DNA of 64,000 nt from Pedobacter mendelii (GCF_014635725.1 NZ_BMDJ01000003.1:310001-374000), one strand, 5' to 3'; shown: positions 35,651-45,244, counted from the first letter of the stretch. The notes: generated by a model not told the origin, from the letters alone. Translations and numbers: made by a program.

Positions 35651-36790
35651 TTATTTTACGGTTACGATATTACCGTTTATATAAAATTTTATGTTCCCAG
35701 TTTCTTCAAGCATTTTAAGCACAACGGAAATCTGATCAAAGCGTGATACAGAACCGGAGAAAGCTGGTAAATTATCAATGCCTTCCTCTAAGACGAATTT
35801 AACACCATACCACCTTGATAATTTGCGAAGAATACTTTTAAGGCTCTCATCCTGAAAACGGAACTCTCCATTTTTCCAATCTACAGCAGTTATTGGATCT
35901 ATCTGCCTAACATCAAAATGACTACCGCTTAAAATTGCCTGTTCACCCGGTGCAATTATTTTTTCAGTATTTGAATTACTCACTTTTACTGCCCCTTCTA
36001 ATAGGGTAGTTTTAACAACGGGTTCATTACTGTAACTATTAATATTGAAATGGGTACCCAAAACCTCCACTTCCTGCGTAGCACTATTTACAAGAAAAGG
36101 ATGGTTTTTATCTTTTGCCACTTCAAAATAAGCTTCTCCACCCAACTCAATAATCCTTTTAGCACCAGCAAAATGATTTGGAAACTTTAATTTTGTTCCT
36201 GCATTTAACCAAACCTTTGTTCCATCAGGCAAATCAACCTGATATTGGCCACCCAATGGCGTTTCGATTGTGTTATATTTATTAGAATCTGGATTTTTAC
36301 CTGCATTCAAAACCGAAAAAACCAATAAACCACTTGCAGACTTTTTTATGCTTATTCCATCTAATTTTGCCAATTCACCTGTTTTACTTGTTGCAAGATT
36401 AATCTTCCGTCCATCGCTTAAAGTTAAAACGGCCTCATTTCCACCTGGCTTAATATCGTTAGCAAATCTATTATCAAAAGATTCATTTTTTATTTTTACT
36501 AAATACAAGCCACCAAGTATAAAAACTGCAATAACTGCTGCAGCTGCAGAAATCTGCCATAATTTTATAGATTTGGCTTTAGGGCTTACAGTTTTTTTAT
36601 TATCGAATAATTCATTTTCTATAAGCTGTTTAACCTTTAATCCTAAAGCTTGCTTTTCAGTTTCTGAAGCATCCCAGGAATTTGACAACAACTGCTCTTC
36701 AATAAATGAATCAATTAAATACTGCTCTTTTGGGTTTGTATTTTCATCAATGTATTTTTTTAATAACGATTTAGCTTGGTCGGTTTTCAT
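35651..36790 (-). CDS. FecR-family anti-sigma factor
   Basis: A 379-aa single-span membrane protein. The cytoplasmic N-terminal part (1-~75) would hold the sigma factor; the helix is ~74-96 (LWQISAAAAVIAVFILGGLY); the periplasmic part has a FecR domain (~115-215, with TPLGGQYQVDLPDGTKVWLN then AGTKLKFP and GEAYFEVAKDKNHPFLV) and a C-terminal DUF4974 domain (~305-378, FRFQDESLKSILRKLSRWY). It relays the state of the SusC transporter to the ECF sigma factor encoded 98 bp upstream. Confidence 0.93.
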   Translation of the reverse strand: MKTDQAKSLLKKYIDENTNPKEQYLIDSFIEEQLLSNSWDASETEKQALGLKVKQLIENELFDNKKTVSPKAKSIKLWQISAAAAVIAVFILGGLYLVKIKNESFDNRFANDIKPGGNEAVLTLSDGRKINLATSKTGELAKLDGISIKKSASGLLVFSVLNAGKNPDSNKYNTIETPLGGQYQVDLPDGTKVWLNAGTKLKFPNHFAGAKRIIELGGEAYFEVAKDKNHPFLVNSATQEVEVLGTHFNINSYSNEPVVKTTLLEGAVKVSNSNTEKIIAPGEQAILSGSHFDVRQIDPITAVDWKNGEFRFQDESLKSILRKLSRWYGVKFVLEEGIDNLPAFSGSVSRFDQISVVLKMLEETGNIKFYINGNIVTVK

Positions 36791-36888
36791 AGATTCATAA
36801 TACGGTTTGGTAGCGTGTTACAATAGGATATTCCAAAAAGATGGTTTTGGTAGTAGATTTATTTGAAATAAATTGAAATAAAAATATT

Positions 36889-37482
36889 TTATCTAAAAAA
36901 ATACAACAATAAGGCACTCACTGCAATAGAAAACCTTCCTTTTATTGCTTCAGATATAATTTTTAGAGAATTACTGATTTGTTTTTTAACTGTTAGCTCA
37001 GAAATATTTAGCTTTTTAGAAATTTCCCTATAAGATAACTGTTCATCTCTACTAAGAATATAAATTTCCCTCATTTTTTTAGGCAATTTTGCAATACCTT
37101 TATCTATTTCGAGCAGTAAATCTTTCAGCGAAATGTTTTGTTCAATATCCTGGCTCTTGTCTGCAATAAAATCAGCCAGTTCTTCAACAAAATGAGTATT
37201 ATGGACATTCCTTTCTATATAGCGGAGTGAAAGGTTTTTGGTACTTTTAATAAGATACGCACAAAGAGTTCCTTTAATGGAAATTTCGTTTCTCCTATTC
37301 CAAAGGGAAATAAAAATCTCCTGAACAATATCAGCAGATTCTTCTTCAGATTTTGTTAATCTTATCGAATAAGAAGCCATTTTTTCCCAATAGCGATTAT
37401 ATATTTCAGAAAATGCAAACTTATCTTCCTTTTTAAGTAGAAAGAGAAGTTCATCATCCGATAAATTCGAAAAGGACACCAT
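36889..37482 (-). CDS. ECF RNA polymerase sigma-70 factor (FecI-like)
   Basis: The ATG at 37482 gives a 197-aa two-domain sigma factor; the frame start at 37512 is TTG. Region 2 is seen in FSEIYNRYWEKMASYSIRLT and SADIVQEIFISLWNRR; region 4 in LPKKMREIYILSRDEQLSYR then EISKKLNISELTVKKQISNSL, the helix-turn-helix for -35 recognition. It is the first gene of the sigma-fecR-susC-susD-tlpA series. It would be released by the FecR protein and activate susC. A short hydrophobic C-terminal tail (AVSALLLYFF) is present, as in other Bacteroidota ECFs. Confidence 0.93.
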   Translation of the reverse strand: MVSFSNLSDDELLFLLKKEDKFAFSEIYNRYWEKMASYSIRLTKSEEESADIVQEIFISLWNRRNEISIKGTLCAYLIKSTKNLSLRYIERNVHNTHFVEELADFIADKSQDIEQNISLKDLLLEIDKGIAKLPKKMREIYILSRDEQLSYREISKKLNISELTVKKQISNSLKIISEAIKGRFSIAVSALLLYFFR

Positions 37483-37636
37483 AGATTTGTAAGAATACGA
37501 ATATAAATACAAAATGGCCTAAAAGTTTAAGATTATTGAACATTAAATGATTTGACTTAATTAACCATTTAAAAAATATTAACTTAAGTTTTAAACTTTG
37601 TTAAAAGTATAGTGTGGATACTACCTTTTAAGGTTT

Positions 37637-37656
37637 GCAAATAAACATTTATTTGC
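37637..37656. promoter_or_regulatory. Perfect 20-bp palindrome upstream of the sigma gene
   Basis: GCAAATAAACATTTATTTGC pairs 9 on 9 bases around CA. It lies ~155 bases before the ECF sigma start and ~20 bases before the GH5 terminator. It could be an operator or part of a transcript end. Confidence 0.4.
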
Positions 37657-37672
37657 GCTTTTTTAGACATTG

Positions 37673-37717
37673 GAAAAAATAACCTGTACGAATGTTGCGC
37701 CAACACTCATACAGGTT
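37673..37717 (-). terminator. Rho-independent terminator after the GH5-like gene
   Basis: AACCTGTACGAATGTTG pairs with CAACACTCATACAGGTT (two mismatches) around a 3-nt loop. On the minus strand it runs into ATTTTTTCC. It starts 10 bases after the stop. Confidence 0.8.
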
Positions 37718-37726
37718 AAATTTACT

Positions 37727-38722
37727 TTATAATTTATTGTAAACTACACTAAAATAAGAACTAAGTGTAAATGATGATGCACTTCCATTAGAAGCCCAAG
37801 ATGGACTAACCATGTTCATACTATTACCATCGCCGTTCCATGCCCAACCAAGAATGGTCCATCCTTTAGATTTTGCGTAATCTACAATGGCCGACCAGTT
37901 TGCACCAGAACCACCCTGGTTACCAAACTCACCCAGTATGCAAGGTTTTCCTGCAGAAGCCAAATCATCTATATCAGAAGTATTCATATATCTTCCTTTA
38001 GCCTGGTTGTAAGCGCCCGGATATATGTGAGCAGAAAGGATATAATTACCATCGTTAAGCTTCGTTCCACCGTTTAAACCTTTCGCCGCAGCGGCAGCAA
38101 TAGCTGTTTCTTGTCCATAGCCCGAAATATCAATGATGATTGGTCCACTGTAAACCTGCCTTACTATTGAAATTGCATTGTTATAAGCAGATGCAAAGCC
38201 ATTTGCAGTAAGGTTATGGCTCCCCCACTCATTCATCAGGTTTACAGTAAAAGAACCAGAGGAGGCCAAATTAGCATAATTAGCTTTCCACCAATTTGCA
38301 GCGGCTGTAAGTTCAGCGGTATTATCAGAACCTAACACGCTAGATTTATGGTAGGTTGCAATAACTGTGTAGCCGTTGCTTTTCGCTTGTGATATCCAGG
38401 TTTTCGCCTGACTTACTTTATCCGGCTCAATTTCAAGGCGTACTGTTTTAATCTTGGTTTGCTGCTTCATTAACGACCAACCAAAATTAGGATTGCCATT
38501 ATTGTAATAAGATGGCTGAATGTTTACACCATTACCGATACCTGATGTTAATTCTGTTTGTGCCACCATTGTCGTTTCTGTAGCACCAGCTGGATTCATA
38601 TTCTGTTCTACATCTGCATTTTTTTTGCAGCTATTTAACAGACCCAAAGAAAGTAATATACCGATATTTAAAAAGTAGATTTTAGCTGACCACCAATTAG
38701 TGGTAAATTGATAATTTTTCAT
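37727..38722 (-). CDS. Glycoside hydrolase family 5-like lipoprotein (mannanase/cellulase type)
   Basis: The ATG at 38722 gives 331 aa with a signal peptide ending in a lipobox LLNSCKK, so a surface or periplasmic lipoprotein. The (beta/alpha)8 catalytic residues of clan GH-A are visible: the acid/base Glu in FTVNLMNEWGSH and the nucleophile Glu in PCILGEFGNQGG, with the HIYPG His/Tyr strand between. In most GH5 enzymes the first is NEP; here it is NEW, which is known in mannanase-like subgroups. Likely substrates are beta-mannan or beta-glucan. It is a single-gene unit between two terminators. Confidence 0.82.
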   Translation of the reverse strand: MKNYQFTTNWWSAKIYFLNIGILLSLGLLNSCKKNADVEQNMNPAGATETTMVAQTELTSGIGNGVNIQPSYYNNGNPNFGWSLMKQQTKIKTVRLEIEPDKVSQAKTWISQAKSNGYTVIATYHKSSVLGSDNTAELTAAANWWKANYANLASSGSFTVNLMNEWGSHNLTANGFASAYNNAISIVRQVYSGPIIIDISGYGQETAIAAAAAKGLNGGTKLNDGNYILSAHIYPGAYNQAKGRYMNTSDIDDLASAGKPCILGEFGNQGGSGANWSAIVDYAKSKGWTILGWAWNGDGNSMNMVSPSWASNGSASSFTLSSYFSVVYNKL

Positions 38723-38941
38723 AATCAAAAGGGTTTAGATTTGGTTAAAAATTCCTTTCAAAACGCAAATCACTGTGCACCATGAATTACGGACAAAAGG
38801 AATTAAATTTTCTATATACCAAATTTATCTTCTATTTAGTCATTTAGCTAATATCATTTCTTCAATTTTTGATATTATATAAACACTTAAAATACTAACC
38901 CGTAATTGAAAACATACATATCCAACTCTACAAAAAATATC

Positions 38942-38999
38942 AAAAAAAAAGGAATAAATACATGAAAGAAATTCTTAATTTGCTTTTTGTATTTATTCC
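38942..38999 (-). terminator. Terminator hairpin after the 62-aa gene
   Basis: GGAATAAATACA and TGTATTTATTCC pair perfectly (12 bp) around a 25-nt loop, followed on the minus strand by TTTTTTTTT. It starts 28 bases past the stop of the gene at 39027-39215. Confidence 0.7.
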
Positions 39000-39026
39000 C
39001 AGAATAGAATTTAAGTTATTTTTAAA

Positions 39027-39215
39027 CTACAACAAACCGTATAGTCCGTGAGTGTATTTGCGTAAAGAATCGGAAACAGATTGCATTTTATCCGGAGACG
39101 GCCCTGTTACTTTATAGGCCTGAAGGTACATTTCTAAATTTTGATGATTTTCTTCTTCTTTGGAGAATCTGTTTAGCGTGTCATTTTGGATTTCGTCTGT
39201 TTTTAAAGGAGCCAT
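39027..39215 (-). CDS. Small hydrophilic protein of unknown function
   Basis: A 62-aa protein, MAPLKTDEIQNDTLNRFSKE then EENHQNLEMYLQAYKVTGPSPDK, ending KYTHGLYGLL. It is probably all helical, without signal peptide or Cys. I do not recognise a family. Support for a real gene is its ATG start, its own strong terminator and the lack of an overlapping gene. It lies 103 bases beyond the end of the LacI gene on the same strand. Confidence 0.5.
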   Translation of the reverse strand: MAPLKTDEIQNDTLNRFSKEEENHQNLEMYLQAYKVTGPSPDKMQSVSDSLRKYTHGLYGLL

Positions 39216-39318
39216 ATAATATTATTTTTATATGGAAGCAACATGCTTAATTGAGAATAGTTTTATAGCAAATTAAAAAAATTATTTAACTTAAATATTG
39301 AAGGTTTTATTTAGCAAA

Positions 39319-40347
39319 TTAGTGCTTCAAGGCATCAATATTGGTTGATTGCCTTTCAACTACAGTAGGTTCTAAAATAATATTACGAATATCATCGTAT
39401 GGGTTTTGCTTTGCAACCATTTGCAAAAACATTTCTGCACAAGAGGTTCCAATTTGGGCCGGATACTGGTTAATAGTGGAAAGACTTGGAGTAATGTATG
39501 CAGAAAAAGCCTCATTAGCAAAACCAATAACGCCTATTTTTGGTGGAGTTTCTCCAGTTTCGTTAAGTTTTTTTATCACGCCAAGTGCTGTAAAATCATC
39601 ACCGGCAATAATCGCATCAGGCTTATCTTTATTTCTCATTAATCGCCCGGCACCGTATCTGCCATCTTTAATAGAAAGGTCACTAAATATAATATTACGC
39701 TCTTGTATAATCATACCATTCGCCTTAAGTGCATCTTTATATCCTTCAAGGCGATCTTTAAAAATTTTAATCTGATGTATTGTTGTTATAAAGGCAATAT
39801 TTTTATAACCTTGTTTTATAAGGTGTTCGGTGGCAATATATCCAGCCTGGTAATCATTTAGTGTTATCGTTGGCACATTAATTTCCTGATTAACGCGATC
39901 AAATATTATCAGTGGTTTATTTTGCTTAATTATTTCTTCAAAATGAGAAATATCATTAGTTTCGAGAGACATCGAAGCCATTATGCCATCTACCTGAGCT
40001 TCAAGAAGAGTTTTAACACCTTTTATTTCATTCTCTATTGATTCTTTAGACTGAAATAAAATAATTCTGTAACCACTGTCTTTTAGTCCCTCTTCAATAT
40101 TATGAATTATGGATGCAAAAAAGTGCGCTTCTATGGAAGGAACGATAACGCCGACAATAAAGGATTTACCTGATTTAAGTGCAGATGCAAGTTTATTAGG
40201 GCTGTAGTTTAATCGCTCAGCTACTTCTTCAACGGCTTGTCTGGTTGCTTTACTAATTGCAGGAAAACCACTTAGCGCCCTGGAAACCGTTGAAACCGTT
40301 ATGCCCAGTTCTTTGGCAATGTCGTATATGGTTGTTTTTTTCTTCAA
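39319..40347 (-). CDS. LacI-family transcriptional regulator, likely of xylose genes
   Basis: A 342-aa repressor with an N-terminal LacI helix-turn-helix and hinge (TIYDIAKELGITVSTVSRAL then SGFPAISKATR, and LNYSPNKLASALKSGKS), and a periplasmic-binding-like sugar domain (~60-335: VGVIVPSIEAHFFA, AIIAGDDFTALGVIKKL, VIGFANEAF). The start codon read from the frame is TTG at 40347; no in-frame ATG lies upstream before a stop. It sits 100 bp downstream of xylA and may be co-transcribed. A LacI-type palindrome lies over the xylB promoter, making this protein the natural regulator of the xyl genes. Confidence 0.9.
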   Translation of the reverse strand: MKKKTTIYDIAKELGITVSTVSRALSGFPAISKATRQAVEEVAERLNYSPNKLASALKSGKSFIVGVIVPSIEAHFFASIIHNIEEGLKDSGYRIILFQSKESIENEIKGVKTLLEAQVDGIMASMSLETNDISHFEEIIKQNKPLIIFDRVNQEINVPTITLNDYQAGYIATEHLIKQGYKNIAFITTIHQIKIFKDRLEGYKDALKANGMIIQERNIIFSDLSIKDGRYGAGRLMRNKDKPDAIIAGDDFTALGVIKKLNETGETPPKIGVIGFANEAFSAYITPSLSTINQYPAQIGTSCAEMFLQMVAKQNPYDDIRNIILEPTVVERQSTNIDALKH

Positions 40348-40388
40348 TACTGAACCAGAAATTGATAAAACTTATGTAACTAATAATG

Positions 40389-40414
40389 CTTTACAAATCT
40401 TAAGACCTGTAAAG
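40389..40414. promoter_or_regulatory. Inverted repeat before the LacI gene
   Basis: CTTTACA at 40389-40395 and TGTAAAG at 40408-40414 are a perfect inverted pair separated by 12 bases, 42 bases upstream of the LacI start. It could be an autoregulatory site, but it does not resemble the palindrome at 43301. Confidence 0.35.
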
Positions 40415-40447
40415 AACTACCAATACGCATTTTACAATGCTAAACTT

Positions 40448-41779
40448 CTAAATATATCTGTTAATAACATTTTCTAAATATTCTTGTTTTCCACTTCTTA
40501 CTTCAGGCTCTCCGTTTTCCGCCGCATAGTTTCTTAAATCTTCCAAAGATAGTTGACCCTTTTCAAACTCTGCCCCTTTACCACTATCATAAGAAGCATA
40601 TCTTTCTGCTCTAATTTTTTTATAGTCAGACTTTTGAAGAATAGCATCTGCCGTTATCAATGCCCTTGCAAAAATATCCATTCCTCCAACATGGGCATAA
40701 AATAAATCTGCCGGATCTGTAGAGTTTCTTCGGATTTTAGCATCAAAATTAACACCACCACCTTTTAAACCTCCACCTTCTAAAATAATTAACATTGCTT
40801 CGGTTAATTCATTGATATCATTTGGAAACTGGTCTGTATCCCATCCATTCTGGTAATCTCCACGATTTGCATCAATTGAGCCTAATAAACCATTATCTAC
40901 CGCAACTTGTAATTCATGCTGAAAAGTATGACCTGCAAGAGTAGCGTGGTTAACTTCAAGGTTTAATTTAAAATCATCAAGTAAATCATACTGTTGTAAA
41001 AAGCCTTTGACTGTTGCAGCATCATAATCATACTGATGTTTTGAAGGTTCACAAGGCTTAGGTTCGATAAAGAAAGTGCCTTTAAAACCTTGTTTTCTGG
41101 CATAATCTTTAGCAGTATGCAAAAATTTAGCTAAATGTTCCTGCTCGCGTTTCATATTGGTATTAAGCAAACTCATGTAACCCTCTCTACCACCCCAAAA
41201 AACATAATTTTCGCCACCTAAAGCTATTGTTGCATCGAGGGCAGCTTTAACCTGGGCAGCTCCATGCGCCAAAACGTGAAAATCGGGATTGGTTGAAGCA
41301 CCATTCATGTAGCGTTTATGACTAAATAAATTAGCTGTTCCCCAAAGTAATTTAACACCACTATCTGCTTGTTTTTGTTTAGCATACTCAACGAGTGTTT
41401 GTAATCTGCGTTCATTTTCGGCAATATCATTACCATAGTCTACTACATCTACATCGTGGAAACAATAATATGGGATTTGCATTTTAGTTATAAATTCAAA
41501 TGCAGCATCCATCTTATCTTTCGCTCTCTCTACAACGTCTTTCTTTTCATCCCATGGAAAAACATGGGTTGCTCCACCAAAAGGATCGGCTCCATTGCCA
41601 TTAAAAGAGTGCCAATAAGCACACGCAAATTTAAAATGTTCTGTCATGGTTTTTCCTGCCACAACTTTATCGGCATCGTACCACCTGAATGCAAGTGGGT
41701 TATCACTTTCCAAACCTTCAAACTTGATTTGATTTATATCTTTAAAAAATGCTTTTGCTCCTGTTACTACTTTTGCCAT
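40448..41779 (-). CDS. xylA: Xylose isomerase
   Basis: A 443-aa enzyme that interconverts D-xylose and D-xylulose with two divalent metals. Evidence includes [13 protein letters not shown] (catalytic His), [54 protein letters not shown] (metal Glu), [17 protein letters not shown] and GSIDANRGD. The length is the usual for class II enzymes. It is the second gene of xylB-xylA, with a 12-bp gap. Confidence 0.97.
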   Translation of the reverse strand: MAKVVTGAKAFFKDINQIKFEGLESDNPLAFRWYDADKVVAGKTMTEHFKFACAYWHSFNGNGADPFGGATHVFPWDEKKDVVERAKDKMDAAFEFITKMQIPYYCFHDVDVVDYGNDIAENERRLQTLVEYAKQKQADSGVKLLWGTANLFSHKRYMNGASTNPDFHVLAHGAAQVKAALDATIALGGENYVFWGGREGYMSLLNTNMKREQEHLAKFLHTAKDYARKQGFKGTFFIEPKPCEPSKHQYDYDAATVKGFLQQYDLLDDFKLNLEVNHATLAGHTFQHELQVAVDNGLLGSIDANRGDYQNGWDTDQFPNDINELTEAMLIILEGGGLKGGGVNFDAKIRRNSTDPADLFYAHVGGMDIFARALITADAILQKSDYKKIRAERYASYDSGKGAEFEKGQLSLEDLRNYAAENGEPEVRSGKQEYLENVINRYI

Positions 41780-41791
41780 TGTATTATGTTT

Positions 41792-43279
41792 TTATTTCTG
41801 ATTATTTAGTTCTTTTATTAATATTTTTTTCCAATCCTGATAAATCACTTCATAAGCCTGCGTATTTTTCGGTTCCATGTAGGTAATGATTTTATGCGCT
41901 GAAAATGCATCATTAGCAGTTTTATAAATTCCTGCACCAATTCCTGCGCCAATGGCTGCCCCCACACTTCCATCATTTTCATATAATTCTAAACGAACGC
42001 CAGTTACATCAACAAATGTTTGTGCAAAAACATCACTAAGAAATAAATTTGCTTTGCCCGCCCGAATCACTTTTGGCTGCATGCCGTTCTCTCTCATAAT
42101 GTCTAATCCATAACGAAACGAAAAGGCAATCCCCTCCTGAACTGCTCTAAAAATATCAGATTGATTGTGTGTATTCAGATTTATACCGAGTAATTGAGCA
42201 CCTGTATATTTGTTTCCCAGCATACGTTCTGCCCCATTACCAAATGGCAAAACGCGTAAGCCATTGCTTCCTATTGGAGCTGCTGCCGAAAGCTTATTTA
42301 ATTCAGGATAACTTAACTGAGGAGCAAAATTATTTTTTGCCCATCGATACATGCTACCAGTACCATTAATACATAGCAGAACACCTGTATGCGGTGTTTC
42401 ATTGGTATAGGTTACATGCGCAAAAGTATTTACCCTTGAATTAGAATCATATGTTAAAGCATCGCTAACCCCATAAATAACACCTGATGTACCAGCTGTT
42501 GCAGCCACTTCGCCAGGTTTTAAAACGTTTAATGATAATGCATTATTTGGTTGGTCGCCAGACTTATAACTCACTGGAATACCTGCCGTTAATCCAAGAA
42601 TCTTCGCGATTTCATCCTTTAGATAACCATGAACCGAAAATAATTGCCTTAGTTCAGGAATAATTTTTTTATCAAATTGATAATGGTTCATTACCTCTTC
42701 AGATAATTCATTCTTGCTGAAATCCCAAAATATTCCTTCTGATAGTGCCGGAATGCTGGTTGTAATTTCGCCAGTTAGTTTCATTGCTATAAAATCACCC
42801 GGCAGCATAATTTTATCTATACATTCGTATATTTCTGGTTCGTTTGCCTTAACCCACGCCAGCTTTGAAGCTGTAAAGTTACCTGGAGAATTTAGTAAAT
42901 TACTTAAAGATTTTTCGTGGCCTATAGCATCAAAGGCTTGCTCGCCAAGTACTACAGCTCTGCTATCGCACCAAATTATACTATCTCTTAGTACATTTTG
43001 ATCTTTATCTACAATGACTAAGCCGTGCATTTGATAGGCTATTCCTATTGCTTTTACTTCTTTAAGATTAACTCCGGAAACATCCCTCAACTGAAGAATT
43101 GCTTTTTGCGTATGTTGCCACCAGTCGAGCGGCGATTGTTCAGCCCAGCCCGTTTGTAAAGACTTTATTTCGGCTTCTTTTTCAGGATAATTGGATGTAG
43201 CAATGCATTTTTGCAATACAGAATCAACAACTGAAACTTTGATGGATGATGTTCCTATATCTATGCCTAATAAATACAT
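41792..43279 (-). CDS. xylB: Xylulokinase
   Basis: A 495-aa FGGY-family sugar kinase phosphorylating D-xylulose to D-xylulose 5-phosphate for the pentose phosphate pathway. The N-terminal MYLLGIDIGTSSIKVSVVD is the phosphate-1 motif; AIGIAYQMHGLVIVDKDQNV and SIIWCDSRA are typical of xylulokinases; GVLLCINGTGSMYRWAKNNF and EGIAFSFRYGLDIM are in domain II, with AGKANLFLSDVFAQTF and ENDGSVGAAIGAG. It opens the xylB-xylA unit; an operator-like palindrome sits at its promoter. Confidence 0.95.
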   Translation of the reverse strand: MYLLGIDIGTSSIKVSVVDSVLQKCIATSNYPEKEAEIKSLQTGWAEQSPLDWWQHTQKAILQLRDVSGVNLKEVKAIGIAYQMHGLVIVDKDQNVLRDSIIWCDSRAVVLGEQAFDAIGHEKSLSNLLNSPGNFTASKLAWVKANEPEIYECIDKIMLPGDFIAMKLTGEITTSIPALSEGIFWDFSKNELSEEVMNHYQFDKKIIPELRQLFSVHGYLKDEIAKILGLTAGIPVSYKSGDQPNNALSLNVLKPGEVAATAGTSGVIYGVSDALTYDSNSRVNTFAHVTYTNETPHTGVLLCINGTGSMYRWAKNNFAPQLSYPELNKLSAAAPIGSNGLRVLPFGNGAERMLGNKYTGAQLLGINLNTHNQSDIFRAVQEGIAFSFRYGLDIMRENGMQPKVIRAGKANLFLSDVFAQTFVDVTGVRLELYENDGSVGAAIGAGIGAGIYKTANDAFSAHKIITYMEPKNTQAYEVIYQDWKKILIKELNNQK

Positions 43280-43300
43280 TTTTATAATAATTTAATTTGG

Positions 43301-43320
43301 TTATGCAAACGGTTGCATAA
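43301..43320 (-). promoter_or_regulatory. LacI-type operator at the xylB promoter
   Basis: TTATGCAAACGGTTGCATAA is a perfect inverted repeat TTATGCAA/TTGCATAA around ACGG, the size and form of LacI/GalR-family operators. It starts 22 bases upstream of the xylB ATG and overlaps a promoter-like TATATTTA (43318-43325, minus strand, 7 of 8 to TAnnTTTG). The LacI gene at 39319 is the likely binder. The rest of 43321-43591 shows no other feature. Confidence 0.7.
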
Positions 43321-43591
43321 ATATAGTTTTAAAACTATTAAAGCCAAATTTTTTTTATAAAAAACAGAGAAAATAAAGAATCAAGAAAAGCACTATAAAG
43401 GCATAAGTACTTTAAAAAAAAGCATTATTCTTTGAAAATTATATAATTAACGGCATATTTCAGAAATATAAAAATGAGGGTTTTGGAATATTTTCCGAAT
43501 TACTTGATTTATCAACAAAAAAAATTAAAATGCTATAAATCAAATTAATAACGGAAAATATCTATCTTTTATAGTGTATGAAATGATATAA

Positions 43592-45244
43592 TTAAATACT
43601 ATTATACATCTTTTCATAATACTCTATTGCCATTCTGGAAGATTCGAATTTAGGTAAAACGCCCTCTATACCTTTTTGAATCATCGAAAACCATTTAGCA
43701 GGATTCTGATAGTAAATTGGTAGAACATCATCTTCAAGAATATCCATAAGATTTGAATTTTCCTGAGCATCTCGCTCAGCTTGAGAAAGCTCATCAGCTG
43801 CAGGCTGAATAATAAAACAGTTTTCTCCATCAACAGCAAATTCCGGAACCCATCCATCCGGAAGTGAAAGATTTACAGCTCCATTCATTACAGCCGTCAT
43901 TCCACTGGTACCAGAAGCTTCGCGATACATTTTGGGATTATTTAGCCAAACATCCGCACCTTTTTTAAGCAATGCAGATAAGCCGAGTTCATATCCGGTC
44001 AGAACTGCACAATTGGCAAAAGAGCGGGTTTTATCAATAATTTGATTAAACATTTTATTAGCATCAACATCTTCAGGATAAGGTTTGCCTGCCCAAATTA
44101 TTTGCACGGGCATATCTGTTTCACGGAGAAACTGCAAAAACCGTTCCCAATGGTACATGATAAGATCTGCTCTTTTGTAGGCAGCAAATCGCCTTGCCCA
44201 AACAATTGTTATTAGATCTTCTCTGAAAATTTTTCCTGTTTGATTAGCAACCTCTTTAAAAAGCAGCGATTTCATTTCCTTTTTTCTAACATCTGCGCCT
44301 TCCTCATCATTTGCTTTTATCAATTCATCAAAAGCAGAATCTTTCCAATAGTTACGATTTTGAGCATTCGTAATTGATATAATTTCGCAAATATTACTAT
44401 AACCGCCCCACATTTTGCGGGCAACTTCACCATGTAATTTAGATACTCCATTTGCCTTTCCCGAAAATTTAAGTGCAGCAAGAGTATAATTAAATTTATC
44501 GCCATCAAGGCCAAGTATAAATTTAACCTCGTGTTCTTGCAGGTGATAGAAGAACGACATCTCTTTAAGTAAAGCGAAATCATGTTCCTCATTGCCTGCT
44601 AGTTCGGGCGTATGTGTGGTAAAAACCATTCTTTTCTTAATCTCATCTAGGTTTTTAAATTTTGAATATAAATAGAAATTAAGCGGAACAGCATGTCCTT
44701 CGTTCATGTGATAAATATCAGGTGTAATATTTAACTGTTCCAAAAGCAATCCTCCCCCAATACCTAAAATAATAGATTGGGCAATTCTTGTTGTTTCATT
44801 CGGATCGTATAAACGATGGGTTATGCTTCTGCTTACGTAGTCGTTTTCTTCTAAATCGGTGCCTAAAAGAAATAAAGGCGCTGAACCAAAAGTTTCGGGT
44901 CTTAATAAAAAAGCCTTTACTTTAACCAATCCATTATGAACGGGAACGGAAAAAACGATTCCTGTATCTTCCAAAAAAGAATAATCTTTTTGAATAAATA
45001 TAGGCTCCATATTATTTGTTTTATCCCTAACCTGATCATAATAACCATATTTCCAAAGCATGCCTATGCCAATTAGATTCTGCTTAAGCTCATATGCACT
45101 TCTTAGGTGTGAACCAGAAAGAAAACCAAGACCACCACTATAAATTTTTAGCGATTGATCGATAGCAAATTCCATAGAAAAGTAAGCAACTAATTTGCTG
45201 TAACTTGTGTTGGGTGTATACCCTGTAATATCTGTAATGGTCAT
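43592..45244 (-). CDS. Alpha-glucan phosphorylase family protein (GT35-like), lacking the cofactor lysine
   Basis: A 550-aa protein of the short alpha-glucan phosphorylase type (glgP/TIGR02094-like): YFSMEFAIDQSLKIYSGGLG, FLSGSHLRSAYELK, HMNEGHAVPL, FTTHTPELAGNEEHD, IIWAGKPYPEDVDANKMFNQ and LNNPKMYREASGTSGM. In glycogen phosphorylases the motif continues GTxxMK, with Lys bound to pyridoxal phosphate; here it reads GTSGMTAVMNGAVNL, with Thr450. Without the Lys the canonical PLP-dependent phosphorolysis is unlikely, so the real reaction may differ. It stands alone upstream of the xyl genes. Family membership is secure; activity is not. Confidence 0.85.
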   Translation of the reverse strand: MTITDITGYTPNTSYSKLVAYFSMEFAIDQSLKIYSGGLGFLSGSHLRSAYELKQNLIGIGMLWKYGYYDQVRDKTNNMEPIFIQKDYSFLEDTGIVFSVPVHNGLVKVKAFLLRPETFGSAPLFLLGTDLEENDYVSRSITHRLYDPNETTRIAQSIILGIGGGLLLEQLNITPDIYHMNEGHAVPLNFYLYSKFKNLDEIKKRMVFTTHTPELAGNEEHDFALLKEMSFFYHLQEHEVKFILGLDGDKFNYTLAALKFSGKANGVSKLHGEVARKMWGGYSNICEIISITNAQNRNYWKDSAFDELIKANDEEGADVRKKEMKSLLFKEVANQTGKIFREDLITIVWARRFAAYKRADLIMYHWERFLQFLRETDMPVQIIWAGKPYPEDVDANKMFNQIIDKTRSFANCAVLTGYELGLSALLKKGADVWLNNPKMYREASGTSGMTAVMNGAVNLSLPDGWVPEFAVDGENCFIIQPAADELSQAERDAQENSNLMDILEDDVLPIYYQNPAKWFSMIQKGIEGVLPKFESSRMAIEYYEKMYNSI

